DNA from: an uncultured Eubacteriales bacterium
GTDB taxonomy: Bacteria > Bacillota > Clostridia > Saccharofermentanales > Fastidiosipilaceae
Assembly: GCA_902373515.1 (NCBI GenBank)
Contig: CABKML010000009.1
Coordinates: 1-60,433 of the forward strand
DNA length: 60,433 nt
Direction of reading: 5' to 3'
The notes under the pieces were generated by a model, which was not told the origin of the DNA, made no database searches, and saw nothing but the letters and a program-made list of their open reading frames with translations. Positions 25,056 through 33,516 of the stretch are shown here, in pieces. The stretch's first letter is position 1; each line of letters starts with the position of its first letter. Made by a program: the position numbers and the translations under genes.

Positions 25056-25087
25056 ATGTGAATTAATTAATGAAGGTGGTCTTTTTT

Positions 25088-25636
25088 ATGACAAATAGTA
25101 ATTCTAATACGCAAAGCAGCAGGACCCGGGAATTGGTTTTAGCGGCAATTTTGGGCGTTTTAACCTTCCTCGGAACGTATATTTCCATTCCCATGTATCC
25201 GGTGCCGATTACGTTGCAAACCTTGTTCGTTCTACTGAGCGGACTTTATCTGAGCCCTTATTTTGCGGCTCTATCCATGGTGGTATGCCTGCTGTTGCGC
25301 TTGCTGATTGGCGGTTTTGCCGTTGTTGTCAGCCCGTCTTTCGGTTTCCTTATTGCTTTTATCGTGGCGGCTGTTGTTATAAGTAAGGTTCGGGGCGATA
25401 AAAAATTGAGTTATGTCAAGGCTGTCGGGTTGTTGGTAATAGGCGAGATTATCCTGTATCTCATCGGCTTACCTTACATGACGGTGATTTTGAATGTCTA
25501 CCTTGCTAAAAATTTGAGCGCTTTTACGTTGTTGAAAGTCGGCATGCTGTTATTTATTCCGGGTGATATTGTGAAATTACTTTTGGCGGCTTATGTCTAT
25601 AAATGTTTGCCGCAACTGAAATTTTTGCAAAAATAA
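25088..25636 (+). CDS. bioY: BioY-family biotin uptake protein
   Basis: A 182-residue membrane protein with about six helices and the BioY pattern 'PVPITLQTLFVLLSGLYLSP', the S (substrate-capture) component of an ECF-type biotin transporter. Start 25088 is chosen for AAGGTGG eight bases upstream. No ECF A/T components are nearby; it may use a shared energy-coupling module or act alone. It forms an operon with birA (33-bp gap), linking biotin uptake to attachment. Confidence 0.94.
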   Translation: MTNSNSNTQSSRTRELVLAAILGVLTFLGTYISIPMYPVPITLQTLFVLLSGLYLSPYFAALSMVVCLLLRLLIGGFAVVVSPSFGFLIAFIVAAVVISKVRGDKKLSYVKAVGLLVIGEIILYLIGLPYMTVILNVYLAKNLSAFTLLKVGMLLFIPGDIVKLLLAAYVYKCLPQLKFLQK

Positions 25637-25640
25637 GGGC

Positions 25641-26456
25641 TTAAAGCCATTGGTCTTTTAATTCGGCCAAACATTTGGTCAGACTGAATAAATCGGCAAC
25701 GCCGCCGGAAGACAGATTGTTACTGAGATAGTAATTATTCAAGTCTTCGGCGGCTTTTATTTGTTCTTCTGCTGTTAAAAGCAGAATTTGTCCGGCTGTT
25801 TGCTGCACATAGCGCAATTTTTCCAAACCGCCGCGTTTGAAAGTCGTGGTGTCGTCCGTTGTGGCGATGAGATAAAGTGTCAGTTGTAAATCGGACCAAT
25901 CGGACTGCAGATACAGTTTTACAGTATTAAGTAACGGTCTGAAACCGGTGAGGGGCAAATGCCGAATGTCGGCCAAACCGGCGCGGTGAGAGAGACTGCT
26001 TCTGGAATAAGGCATTTGCACATAGTCTTTTTGTAAATCTTGCGCGAAATTGCTGATGTGTTCGCTCAGTGCCGTCCAACTTGTATTAGTGACCCAAGCC
26101 TGCCAGAGGAAAAGCACGAGAAAAAGTAAACCTTTTTGCGTATTGACGCCGCCGGTAAACTGCAGCAGTCGCTGCTCACAGTCCTGCCCCGCTTGCCGTA
26201 AAGTAAGAAAAGAGGCGGCAGCCGTCTGCGGCATTGTTGCCAATTCCTGACAGATAAAGCGCCCCGATTGCTGAAAAAGTTGAAAGTCCATATCCGTATG
26301 ACAGCCGGAACTTACCGAATTTACACAACCGAAAGACAAATTGCGCAGTAATTCTGCCGTCAAAGCGTTTTCCAAAGCGGCGATGAAAATTTTCAAAGAG
26401 GAAGTTCGGCAGCCGACAGGAGAATTTGAGCTTGAGCCGGGAACAGATAAATACAT
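25641..26456 (-). CDS. citG: triphosphoribosyl-dephospho-CoA synthase
   Basis: A 271-residue enzyme that makes the precursor of the citrate-lyase prosthetic group from dephospho-CoA and ATP. Recognisable CitG segments are 'GCHTDMDFQLF', 'GGVNTQKGLLF' (the family GVNTHKG) and 'SSGGVADLFSLT' near the C-terminus. The start at 26456 is preferred over 26498 because an AAGG site precedes it. It is divergent from citX across a short shared promoter region and convergent with bioY, whose stop is 4 bp away. Unlike in some enterobacteria it is not fused to citX. Confidence 0.92.
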   Translation of the reverse strand: MYLSVPGSSSNSPVGCRTSSLKIFIAALENALTAELLRNLSFGCVNSVSSGCHTDMDFQLFQQSGRFICQELATMPQTAAASFLTLRQAGQDCEQRLLQFTGGVNTQKGLLFLVLFLWQAWVTNTSWTALSEHISNFAQDLQKDYVQMPYSRSSLSHRAGLADIRHLPLTGFRPLLNTVKLYLQSDWSDLQLTLYLIATTDDTTTFKRGGLEKLRYVQQTAGQILLLTAEEQIKAAEDLNNYYLSNNLSSGGVADLFSLTKCLAELKDQWL

Positions 26457-26511
26457 TAATTTGCCTTCTTTGCTATACTGATTTTCATAATTTAACATAA
26501 GGAGAGATTAC

Positions 26512-27057
26512 ATGACAAGCGAACTTTTTGCTGCAGGAGAAGCTGTGGATTTACTGACGGTTTTGCAGCGTCGGGAAGAAAGAGTGGCCGTATATGCCGC
26601 AATCTGGCGGAAAGTGCCGACAGCTACTGTTATTTCTCTTAAACTTAATTTACCCGGTCCAATTAAAAATAATCATTTAATTCTGCACTGCTTCGATAAA
26701 TTGCTGCTACAGGCGGAAAAAGCGGCGGCAGAAGCCGGATTGACTTATCAACAAATGACAGATTGGCGCAAGGCAATTACCGGACCGGAACTTATCTGGT
26801 GGGCGCAAGGCGCCGCTTCGGCCTGGAAACAGTGGGCGATAAATTTGGAAACAGCTACGCCGGCCGGTCGCCTGCTGGATATCGACGTTCTGACAATTAA
26901 CGGGGCGCTCAGCCGCAAAGACTTGGGTATTGCGCCCAGACGTTGCTTTTTATGTCAGCAGGAAGCGAAAGTTTGTGCCCGCTCCCGGAAACATACGGTA
27001 GCGGCAATGCAGGCGCAAATTGATTTAATTTGTCGCCGGGACGGATTGTTTAAGTAA
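26512..27057 (+). CDS. citX: holo-citrate lyase synthase (apo-citrate lyase phosphoribosyl-dephospho-CoA transferase)
   Basis: A 181-residue transferase that attaches the CitG-made prosthetic group to the acyl carrier protein CitD. Family motifs are 'GPELIWWAQG', 'GRLLDIDVLTINGALSRKDLG' and 'PRRCFLCQQEAKVCARSRKH'. AAGGAGAG precedes ATG 26512. A separate promoter lies between it and citD, so it may be expressed at a lower level than the structural subunits. Confidence 0.94.
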   Translation: MTSELFAAGEAVDLLTVLQRREERVAVYAAIWRKVPTATVISLKLNLPGPIKNNHLILHCFDKLLLQAEKAAAEAGLTYQQMTDWRKAITGPELIWWAQGAASAWKQWAINLETATPAGRLLDIDVLTINGALSRKDLGIAPRRCFLCQQEAKVCARSRKHTVAAMQAQIDLICRRDGLFK

Positions 27058-27133
27058 ATTCTTTTTTTAGACAAGTTGTACAAAAGCCGTGTTTTTTCAA
27101 TGCTTTTTCTCAGACATATTTGCTGTCGCTCCG

Positions 27134-27161
27134 TTTGAATAAGGGTATTTCTCTCTATAAT
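27134..27161 (+). promoter_or_regulatory. candidate promoter of the citDEF operon
   Basis: A perfect TATAAT at 27156-27161 is preceded by TTTGAA at 27134-27139 (16-bp spacer). The gap 27058-27197 holds also a T-rich stretch right after citX without a hairpin. The poor -35 is consistent with activation by a regulator such as the GntR protein encoded at 34696. Confidence 0.55.
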
Positions 27162-27197
27162 GAAATGACACAAATACTTGTAAGGAGGCAACAAATT

Positions 27198-27497
27198 ATG
27201 AAATTGTTGCAGGCTTCAATGGCCGGTACCTTGGAATCCAGTGATGCTTTAGTCACTGTGGAACCGGCAAAAGCTGAGGAGAATGAGGTTGAGATTGATA
27301 GTTCCGTTTACGCTCAATTCGGTGAACAAATTCGGCAAACCGCATATGATGTATTGACAAAATTAGCTGTCAGCGGTGCTAAAGTGCATATTCAGGACAA
27401 GGGTGCGTTGGATTGTACTTTGCGTGCCAGAATAGAAACGGCGTTATATCGTGCCAGCGGGCAAACGGAGAATTTACCGTGGGGGACTGAATTATGA
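27198..27497 (+). CDS. citD: citrate lyase acyl carrier protein (gamma subunit)
   Basis: A 99-residue carrier protein. Ser14 in 'AGTLESSD' is the attachment site for the phosphoribosyl-dephospho-CoA arm, at the same position as in characterised CitD. TAAGGAGG lies just before ATG 27198. It overlaps citE by 4 bp (ATGA), so the subunits are translationally coupled. It carries the acetyl and citryl thioesters during citrate cleavage in the cytoplasm. Confidence 0.96.
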   Translation: MKLLQASMAGTLESSDALVTVEPAKAEENEVEIDSSVYAQFGEQIRQTAYDVLTKLAVSGAKVHIQDKGALDCTLRARIETALYRASGQTENLPWGTEL

Positions 27498-28387
27498 GAA
27501 GAGAAATTCGTCGAACCATGATGTTTTTGAATTGCCAAAAAGCTTCTCTGGTTAAAGATCCTTATATTTATGAACCTGATTGTGTGATCTTGGATTTGGA
27601 AGATGCCGTTGCGGCGCAGGAAAAAGATTCTGCCCGTTTCCAACTTTACAATACTTTGAAATATTTAGATTATCGCCAAACAGAACGCTGGGTACGGATT
27701 AACGGTGTCGATACGCCTTATTTCAAGGAAGATATTCGAGCGGCAGTTGCCGGTAAAGCCGACGGTATTCGTATCCCTGTCTGTGAGTCGGCAGCCGACG
27801 TGAAAGTCGTGGAAAATCTGGTCAGTGCGGCGGAAGAAGAATTCGGCCTGCCTGTAGGTAGTACGCTTTTAATGGCGGCCTTGGAATCACCTAAAGGTGT
27901 ACTGAATGCTTTCTCTATTGCTGCAGCTACTCCCAGAATGATGGGAATTGCCTTGTCGGCCGGCGATTTTACCAGAACAATGCATGCCAAACATACCAAA
28001 ACAGGCGAGGAACTGTTTGCCGCCCGCGGTCAAATTGTTTTAGCGGCCCGCGCTGCCGGCGTGATGTGCTTTGATACGGTGCATACGGATTTGGATGACT
28101 TGGACAGCTTGCGCCGGGAAACGGAATTAATTTGTAATATGGGCTTTGACGGCAAGTCGGTAATTAATCCGAAACAAATTGCCGTTATTCACGACGTTTT
28201 CAATCCTACAGCCAAAGAAATCAAGCATGCCGAACATATATTGTTGGCGCTGAGTGCCAATAAGGCTAAAGGTATCGGTGTCATGGTTGTTGACGGCAAG
28301 ATGATTGATATTGCTATGAAGGAAGGCGCCGAAAGAACGCTTAAACTTGCCAAAGTGACAGGATTGTATAAGGGAGATTTAGTATGA
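27494..28387 (+). CDS. citE: citrate lyase beta subunit (citryl-ACP lyase)
   Basis: A 297-residue TIM-barrel enzyme that splits citryl-ACP into acetyl-ACP and oxaloacetate. Visible family features are 'RRTMMF', the metal-binding 'DCVILDLEDAV', 'RINGVDTPYF', 'LMAALESPKGVLNAF' and 'GFDGKSVINPKQI'. It overlaps citD and citF by 4 bp each, an unbroken coupled citDEF unit. Confidence 0.96.
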   Translation: MRREIRRTMMFLNCQKASLVKDPYIYEPDCVILDLEDAVAAQEKDSARFQLYNTLKYLDYRQTERWVRINGVDTPYFKEDIRAAVAGKADGIRIPVCESAADVKVVENLVSAAEEEFGLPVGSTLLMAALESPKGVLNAFSIAAATPRMMGIALSAGDFTRTMHAKHTKTGEELFAARGQIVLAARAAGVMCFDTVHTDLDDLDSLRRETELICNMGFDGKSVINPKQIAVIHDVFNPTAKEIKHAEHILLALSANKAKGIGVMVVDGKMIDIAMKEGAERTLKLAKVTGLYKGDLV

Positions 28388-29928
28388 AAAATAAAGTCGG
28401 GCGTGAAATACCGGAAGAGTTTTTGCAAAATGGAGTTGAGGTCTTTCAAGGGCAATATTATCGTGATAATTATGAGTATACTAAAGCCGCACCGACAGTT
28501 AGAGCTTATGTCAAACCGGATCGCAATAAATTGCAAAACAGTTTAAGAGAAACGATTCTCGCTTTGAATCTCAAAGACGGGATGACGCTCAGTTTTCACC
28601 ATCATTTTAGAAACGGTGACTACATTTGTGCGCAGGTTATGGAGATTATTCACGAACTGGGAATTAAAAATTTGTTTATCTGTGCCTCAAGTTTAGGTAA
28701 AGCTCAGGCTAATTTAGTGCCGATGTTGGAGGATGGTACGATTACAGGTATATCTACCAGCGGCGTTCGGGACGAAATCGGACGGGCCATTTCGGAAGGC
28801 AAATTAGCTGAACCGGCTTGGATTCGCACCCACGGCGGTCGCGTCAGAGCCATTGAAACGGGGCAGATTAAGATTGATGTGGCTTTTATCGGCGCGGCTT
28901 CCTGTGATGTTTACGGCAACGCTTCCGGCAAAGGAGGCAAGAGCGAATGCGGCGTTTTATCTTACGCCGATGTTGATGCTAAATATGCCGATAAAGTTGT
29001 GGTGATTACCGATAATGTCGTTCCCGGTGTTAATATGCCGGCTTCCATTAAAGGAATTGATGTCGATTATGTCGTCAAAGTTGATCAAGTCGGTGACCCG
29101 GCCAAAATTGCCGGCGGTGCCATTCGCATGACCAAGGACCCGCGCGAGCTGAAAATGGCTGCATATTGTGCTCAGGTTGTAGCAGCAACGCAGTGGTTCA
29201 AGGACGGCTTTTCTTTCCAAACCGGTGCCGGCGGTGCCTCTTTGGCCGTGACGCAATTTTTGCGTTCCTATATGGACGAAGCGAATATCAAAATGGGCTG
29301 GGGCATGGGCGGCATTACGGAGCCGATGGTCGATATGCTGCATCAGGGATATATTCGGGCCTTATTGGATGATCAGGCTTTCGATATTCCGGCAGTCAAA
29401 TCGGTGCATAGCGATCCGACCCATTATGAAATTTCCTGCTCCGAGTATGCCAATCCTCTGAATAAGGGCGCTTATGTCAATTACCTTGATTATGTAATTT
29501 TGGGCGCTTTGGAAATTGATACTAACTTTAATGTGAATGTTGTTCAAGGCTCAGACGGCTTGATTCAAGGTGCACCCGGCGGCCATCCGGATACGGCAGC
29601 AGGAGCAAAATGTACGATTATCGTTGCCCCGCTTTTGCGCAGCCGTCTGGCTACCGTCAGAAGAGAATTAACTTCCGTTACTACTCCGGGTGAGAGTGTA
29701 GATGTTTTGGTTACCGATTACGGGATTGCCGTCAATCCGCGCAGACAGGATATTTTACAGCAACTGCAAAAGACCGATTTACCGTTATGCTCGATTGAAG
29801 AACTGGTAGAGACGGCGGAGAAAATCTGCGGTCGGCCGGAACCGATTAAATTTACGGATAAGGTTGTCGCTTTAGTCGAATATCGTGACGGTACATTGAT
29901 CGATGTAATTCGGCAGGTAAAAAAATAA
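28384..29928 (+). CDS. citF: citrate lyase alpha subunit (citrate:acetyl-ACP transferase)
   Basis: A 514-residue CoA-transferase-fold protein that exchanges acetyl for citrate on CitD. Family hallmarks are 'LSFHHHFRNGDYI', 'GGRVRAIETG' and the C-terminal 'VQGSDGLIQGAPGGHPDTAAGAK'. The length is normal for the family. It is the last of the coupled citDEF genes; the transporter follows after 72 bp. Confidence 0.96.
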   Translation: MKNKVGREIPEEFLQNGVEVFQGQYYRDNYEYTKAAPTVRAYVKPDRNKLQNSLRETILALNLKDGMTLSFHHHFRNGDYICAQVMEIIHELGIKNLFICASSLGKAQANLVPMLEDGTITGISTSGVRDEIGRAISEGKLAEPAWIRTHGGRVRAIETGQIKIDVAFIGAASCDVYGNASGKGGKSECGVLSYADVDAKYADKVVVITDNVVPGVNMPASIKGIDVDYVVKVDQVGDPAKIAGGAIRMTKDPRELKMAAYCAQVVAATQWFKDGFSFQTGAGGASLAVTQFLRSYMDEANIKMGWGMGGITEPMVDMLHQGYIRALLDDQAFDIPAVKSVHSDPTHYEISCSEYANPLNKGAYVNYLDYVILGALEIDTNFNVNVVQGSDGLIQGAPGGHPDTAAGAKCTIIVAPLLRSRLATVRRELTSVTTPGESVDVLVTDYGIAVNPRRQDILQQLQKTDLPLCSIEELVETAEKICGRPEPIKFTDKVVALVEYRDGTLIDVIRQVKK

Positions 29929-30000
29929 TTTGATTAAGAAAGATTGAGAAAAAACACGCATGCAGCGTCGGAGGTCAGCTGCATTGTGCAGGAGGATTTT

Positions 30001-31335
30001 ATGGACGAAAAGAGGATTAATGCAGCCAAAGGTTTGAAACTTTTCGGCGCACCGTGGTATATAACTATAGTTGCCTGTATTGTTGTTTGGGGCGCTATGT
30101 TTACCGGTGTTTTAGGAACGGATATGTCGTCAACCATGGCTTTGATGTTGGCGATCGGTGTACCTCTTTATGAAATAGGTAAACGGATTCCTATTTGGAA
30201 CAGCTATATCGGCGGCGGTATTTTATTAGCTTTCTTAGGTACGGCGGTTTTGACGCATTTTGCGGTTATTCCGGACAAATACGTTAAATCTATTGATGTA
30301 TTTACGGGCAAAACCGGTTTTCTGACAGTCTTTATTGTCATTTTAATTACCGGCTCGGTTCTGTCATTAGATCGGCATACACTTTTGAAAAGCTTTGTCG
30401 GTTATTTCCCGGCAATTTTAGGCGGCGTGGCGGCGGCTATGATTTGCGGAATAATAGCCGGACTGTTCTTTAATATCAGCCCTTATCGGATTATAACGCA
30501 CTATGTTCTGCCGATTATGGGCGGCGGTAACGGCGGTGGAGCTGTGCCTCTGTCACAAATGTATGAAAGTGTTACCGGCAGAAGTAAAGATGAATATTAT
30601 AATTTTGCCGTTATCATTTTGACTATTGCGAATATTTACGCCATTTTGACCGCTGCTTTTTTGAACAAATTAGGTAATTATAAGAAAAGCCTGACGGGTG
30701 ATAAATTCACTTTATTGCGTAATGACAAGGCAGCTGTTAAAGAAAAGAAAGAGGAAATTGTTCCGAGTCTTGCCGATATCGCCGGCGGTTTCCTGTTATC
30801 TTTCACCGCTTATGCTGCCGGTTTACTTTTAAGTAAATATATTTTGCCGCTGGTAACAACGGCTCTCTTCGGCAAAGCAGTAAAAATTCACGCTTTGGCC
30901 TGTATGATTCTATTGGTTGTTATTTTAGCAGCGACCGGTGTAGTGCCGGAAGGTGTACGGATGGGCGCTAAGAGAATTCAAAACTTCTTCTCCGGCAGTA
31001 TGACGTTGGTTATTATGGTCGGCGTCGGTGTCGATATGAGTATCGACGAATTGATTAACGCTGTTACTTCCTTGAGCAATATTGTAATTCCGCTGTTTAT
31101 TGTTATCGGCGCAATTATCGGCTCGGCAGTAGTAGGATATTTTGTCGGATTTTACCCGATTGACACAGCCGTCACCGCCGGATTATGCATGGCCAACCGC
31201 GGCGGTTCGGGAGACTTGGCTGTTTTGGGAGCTGCTGAAAGAATGGGCTTAATGGCTTATGCTCAGCTCTCCAGCCGTTTGGGCGGCGCAATCATCCTGA
31301 TTATCGGCTCGATTTGCTTTGCCTTTATGTTGTAA
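30001..31335 (+). CDS. citS: 2-hydroxycarboxylate (citrate) transporter, 2HCT family
   Basis: A 444-residue membrane protein of the 2HCT family (CitS, CitP, MaeP). It has about eleven helices and two GG-containing re-entrant loops, here 'GGGNGGGAVPLSQMYE' and 'ANRGGSGDLAVLGAAERM', which form the substrate and Na+ path. ATG 30001 has CAGGAGGA upstream. Being inside a Na+-decarboxylase cluster argues for a CitS-like Na+/citrate symporter, but a CitP-type exchanger or a malate carrier cannot be excluded, so the symbol is tentative. Confidence 0.9.
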   Translation: MDEKRINAAKGLKLFGAPWYITIVACIVVWGAMFTGVLGTDMSSTMALMLAIGVPLYEIGKRIPIWNSYIGGGILLAFLGTAVLTHFAVIPDKYVKSIDVFTGKTGFLTVFIVILITGSVLSLDRHTLLKSFVGYFPAILGGVAAAMICGIIAGLFFNISPYRIITHYVLPIMGGGNGGGAVPLSQMYESVTGRSKDEYYNFAVIILTIANIYAILTAAFLNKLGNYKKSLTGDKFTLLRNDKAAVKEKKEEIVPSLADIAGGFLLSFTAYAAGLLLSKYILPLVTTALFGKAVKIHALACMILLVVILAATGVVPEGVRMGAKRIQNFFSGSMTLVIMVGVGVDMSIDELINAVTSLSNIVIPLFIVIGAIIGSAVVGYFVGFYPIDTAVTAGLCMANRGGSGDLAVLGAAERMGLMAYAQLSSRLGGAIILIIGSICFAFML

Positions 31336-31344
31336 ACTGTTATC

Positions 31345-31373
31345 AGCCCATAGTTTGCTTGGAGCTATGGGCT
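31345..31373 (+). promoter_or_regulatory. perfect hairpin between transporter and oadA
   Basis: AGCCCATAG at 31345-31353 pairs with CTATGGGCT at 31365-31373 around an 11-nt loop. Only a weak U-containing sequence follows (ATATTGTG), so it is probably an attenuator or a stem that separates mRNA abundances of the cit and oad genes. Confidence 0.55.
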
Positions 31374-31391
31374 ATATTGTGAAGGAGTGTT

Positions 31392-32837
31392 ATGACAGAA
31401 ATTTTTATCAATGATGTTACCGTGCGTGACGGCAATCAATCGCTTTTAGCAACCAGAATGGAAATGGCGGATATCCTGGCTTTAGTCGGCAAATTGGACA
31501 AAGTCGGTTTCCATGCGTTGGAAGTTTGGGGCGGTGCAACTTTTGATGCCGCTTATCGCTTTTTACATACTGATGCCTGGGATAATCTGCGGGCCATCAA
31601 AAAAGCTTGCCCCAATACTAAATTATCTATGCTTTTGCGCGGCCAGAACTTAGTCGGTTATCGCCATTACGACAACGATACTTTAGAGAGATTTATCAAA
31701 CTGGCAATTCATAACGGCATGAATATTATTCGTTGCTTCGACGCTTTGAATGATCCGGAAAATGTAAAAAACGCTTTTAAATTTATTAAGAAGCATGGAG
31801 GCGAAGTGCAAGCGGCAATTGCTTATACACTCAGTCCGGTACACAATAATGACTATTATGCCGATTTGGTTAAAAAATACATTGCATTAGGTGCAGATTC
31901 TATTTGTATTAAAGATATGGCCGGTATTCTTACCCCGCAAAATGCCTTCGAGCTTATCAGCAGCTTGCGAAAAATTACTGATTTGCCGCTGGACTTGCAT
32001 ACACATGCGACAGCCAATACAAGCAGCCTGGTGATGGAGCAGGCGCTGGCAGCAGGCGTGGACATTGTGGACGGCTGTATTTCACCTTTTTCCGGCGGTA
32101 CGGCGCATTTAGCGGAAGAAACCATTCTGGAAATTGCCAAATTAACGCATCGCAGCTGTAACTTGAATTTGTCAGCTTTATCCGAGGCTTATGACCTGGC
32201 CAATAAATTAGCCGATAAGTATATTAAGCGCGGCGATTATCGGACCAGAGCTTTAATACCCAATCCCAAAATCCTTACCTATCAGGTCCCCGGCGGCATG
32301 CTGACCAACTTAATCAGCCAACTGGAGCAACAAAATGCCGTTCAACGCTTGGAAGAAGTGCTGCAGGAAGTGCCGCGGGTAAGAAAAGATTTAGGCTATC
32401 CGCCTTTAGTCACACCTTTGTCGCAAATGGTCGGAACGCAGGCGGTTCTGAACGTTTTATTAGGTGAACGTTATAAAATGGCACCTAAAGAAATTAAAGA
32501 TTATTGTCAAGGATTTTACGGTCAGGCTCCGGCACCTTTAAATCAGGAAGTCAAAGAAAAAATCTTAAAAGGAGTAAAACGGGAAGTGCCTGTGCCCGTG
32601 GACGATTTGCCGTCGGCTTATCCGGCAGCTGAAGCGGAATTGGCAGCTGAATTGGGACGACCGGTAAGTGAGGAAGAAGTTGTCAGCTACATTGTTTTCC
32701 CGCAACAAGTTCTGTCTTACTTAAAATCACGCAATCAAACGGAGGCTGCTTCCGCCGGACAGGAAACGAAAAAAAACGAGGCGGGCGCGACGGAAACTTT
32801 TAATTTGTATTTGCCGGAAGGAGGAGATTTCGCATGA
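31392..32837 (+). CDS. oadA: oxaloacetate decarboxylase alpha subunit, carboxyltransferase
   Basis: A 481-residue carboxyltransferase that moves the carboxyl group of oxaloacetate to biotin. The TIM-barrel motifs are present: 'DVTVRDGNQSLLATRM' near the N-terminus, the 'CIKDMAGILTP' catalytic Lys and 'DLHTHATANTS' metal His pair. The PYC_OADA helical domain follows ('PGGMLTNLISQLEQQ'). The protein stops after a charged Ala/Glu-rich end and has no biotinyl domain; that domain is a separate gene at 33161, as in the Enterococcus OadA/OadD type. Its stop overlaps the next start by 4 bp. Confidence 0.95.
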   Translation: MTEIFINDVTVRDGNQSLLATRMEMADILALVGKLDKVGFHALEVWGGATFDAAYRFLHTDAWDNLRAIKKACPNTKLSMLLRGQNLVGYRHYDNDTLERFIKLAIHNGMNIIRCFDALNDPENVKNAFKFIKKHGGEVQAAIAYTLSPVHNNDYYADLVKKYIALGADSICIKDMAGILTPQNAFELISSLRKITDLPLDLHTHATANTSSLVMEQALAAGVDIVDGCISPFSGGTAHLAEETILEIAKLTHRSCNLNLSALSEAYDLANKLADKYIKRGDYRTRALIPNPKILTYQVPGGMLTNLISQLEQQNAVQRLEEVLQEVPRVRKDLGYPPLVTPLSQMVGTQAVLNVLLGERYKMAPKEIKDYCQGFYGQAPAPLNQEVKEKILKGVKREVPVPVDDLPSAYPAAEAELAAELGRPVSEEEVVSYIVFPQQVLSYLKSRNQTEAASAGQETKKNEAGATETFNLYLPEGGDFA

Positions 32838-33136
32838 TCAATTTGAATCATATGACCGTTCTTGAAGGCTTCGTCCTGTCCTTATTTATTATCCTGATTG
32901 TTTTTCTCATACTGTGGCTGCTCTCGCTGATCCTCAGTTTGTTGAAGTATTTACCGTCTGCAGCCGGCACTGAAACTGCCGAAAAAGCGAAAAAAGACGG
33001 CGTAACGGCGCAAGCGGCAGCTGCCGGTGATACGGATCGGGAAGAATATATGGTTGCGGTATTGACGGCAGCCTGTGTGGCGAAACGGACGTTGCAGAAA
33101 GATGTTCGGATTATAAGTTGCAAGCGGATAAAGTAA
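32834..33136 (+). CDS. oadG: oxaloacetate decarboxylase gamma-like subunit
   Basis: A 100-residue protein with one N-terminal membrane helix (about residues 12-38), an Ala/Lys-rich linker and a short C-terminal segment 'MVAVLTAACVAKR', the pattern of OadG/OadH subunits that hold the complex together at the membrane. It overlaps oadA (ATGA) and precedes the biotin carrier gene by 24 bp. The assignment rests on size, topology and position rather than strong motifs. Confidence 0.85.
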   Translation: MINLNHMTVLEGFVLSLFIILIVFLILWLLSLILSLLKYLPSAAGTETAEKAKKDGVTAQAAAAGDTDREEYMVAVLTAACVAKRTLQKDVRIISCKRIK

Positions 33137-33160
33137 TGCAGTAAGAGATAGGAGTAAGAA

Positions 33161-33508
33161 ATGAAAACATACAAAGTCAAGGTAAACGGTAAAGAATATT
33201 TAGTAGAGCTGGAAGAAGTCGAGAATGCTCCGGCAGCGACAGCTGCGCAACCGAAAGCGGCAACGCCGGCAACCGGCAGCCAAACAACGGCTCAAGGTGA
33301 AGTTGTCAAGGCCCCAATCCAGGGAACAGTTTTTAAGCTGTTGAAGCAGCCGGGAGATACAGTCGCAGCGGGCGACGCAGTCATGATTATCGAAGCGATG
33401 AAGATGGAAAATGAGATTCCGGCGCCCCGTGCCGGCAAAATTACCGCAATTATGGTAACAACCGGACAACAGGTTGACAACAACGCTCCGCTTTTCAGCT
33501 TGATGTAG
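33161..33508 (+). CDS. biotin carboxyl carrier protein of oxaloacetate decarboxylase
   Basis: A 115-residue biotinyl-domain protein. An N-terminal 'MKTYKVKVNGKEYLVELEE' strand region, an Ala/Pro-rich hinge (about 25-45) and a lipoyl/biotinyl fold end in EAMKMENEI, where Lys81 is the biotin site. It corresponds to OadD in Enterococcus-type complexes and accepts CO2 from OadA for delivery to OadB. BirA encoded at 24150 is the likely biotinylating enzyme. Confidence 0.95.
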   Translation: MKTYKVKVNGKEYLVELEEVENAPAATAAQPKAATPATGSQTTAQGEVVKAPIQGTVFKLLKQPGDTVAAGDAVMIIEAMKMENEIPAPRAGKITAIMVTTGQQVDNNAPLFSLM

Positions 33509-33516
33509 GTGACTGT

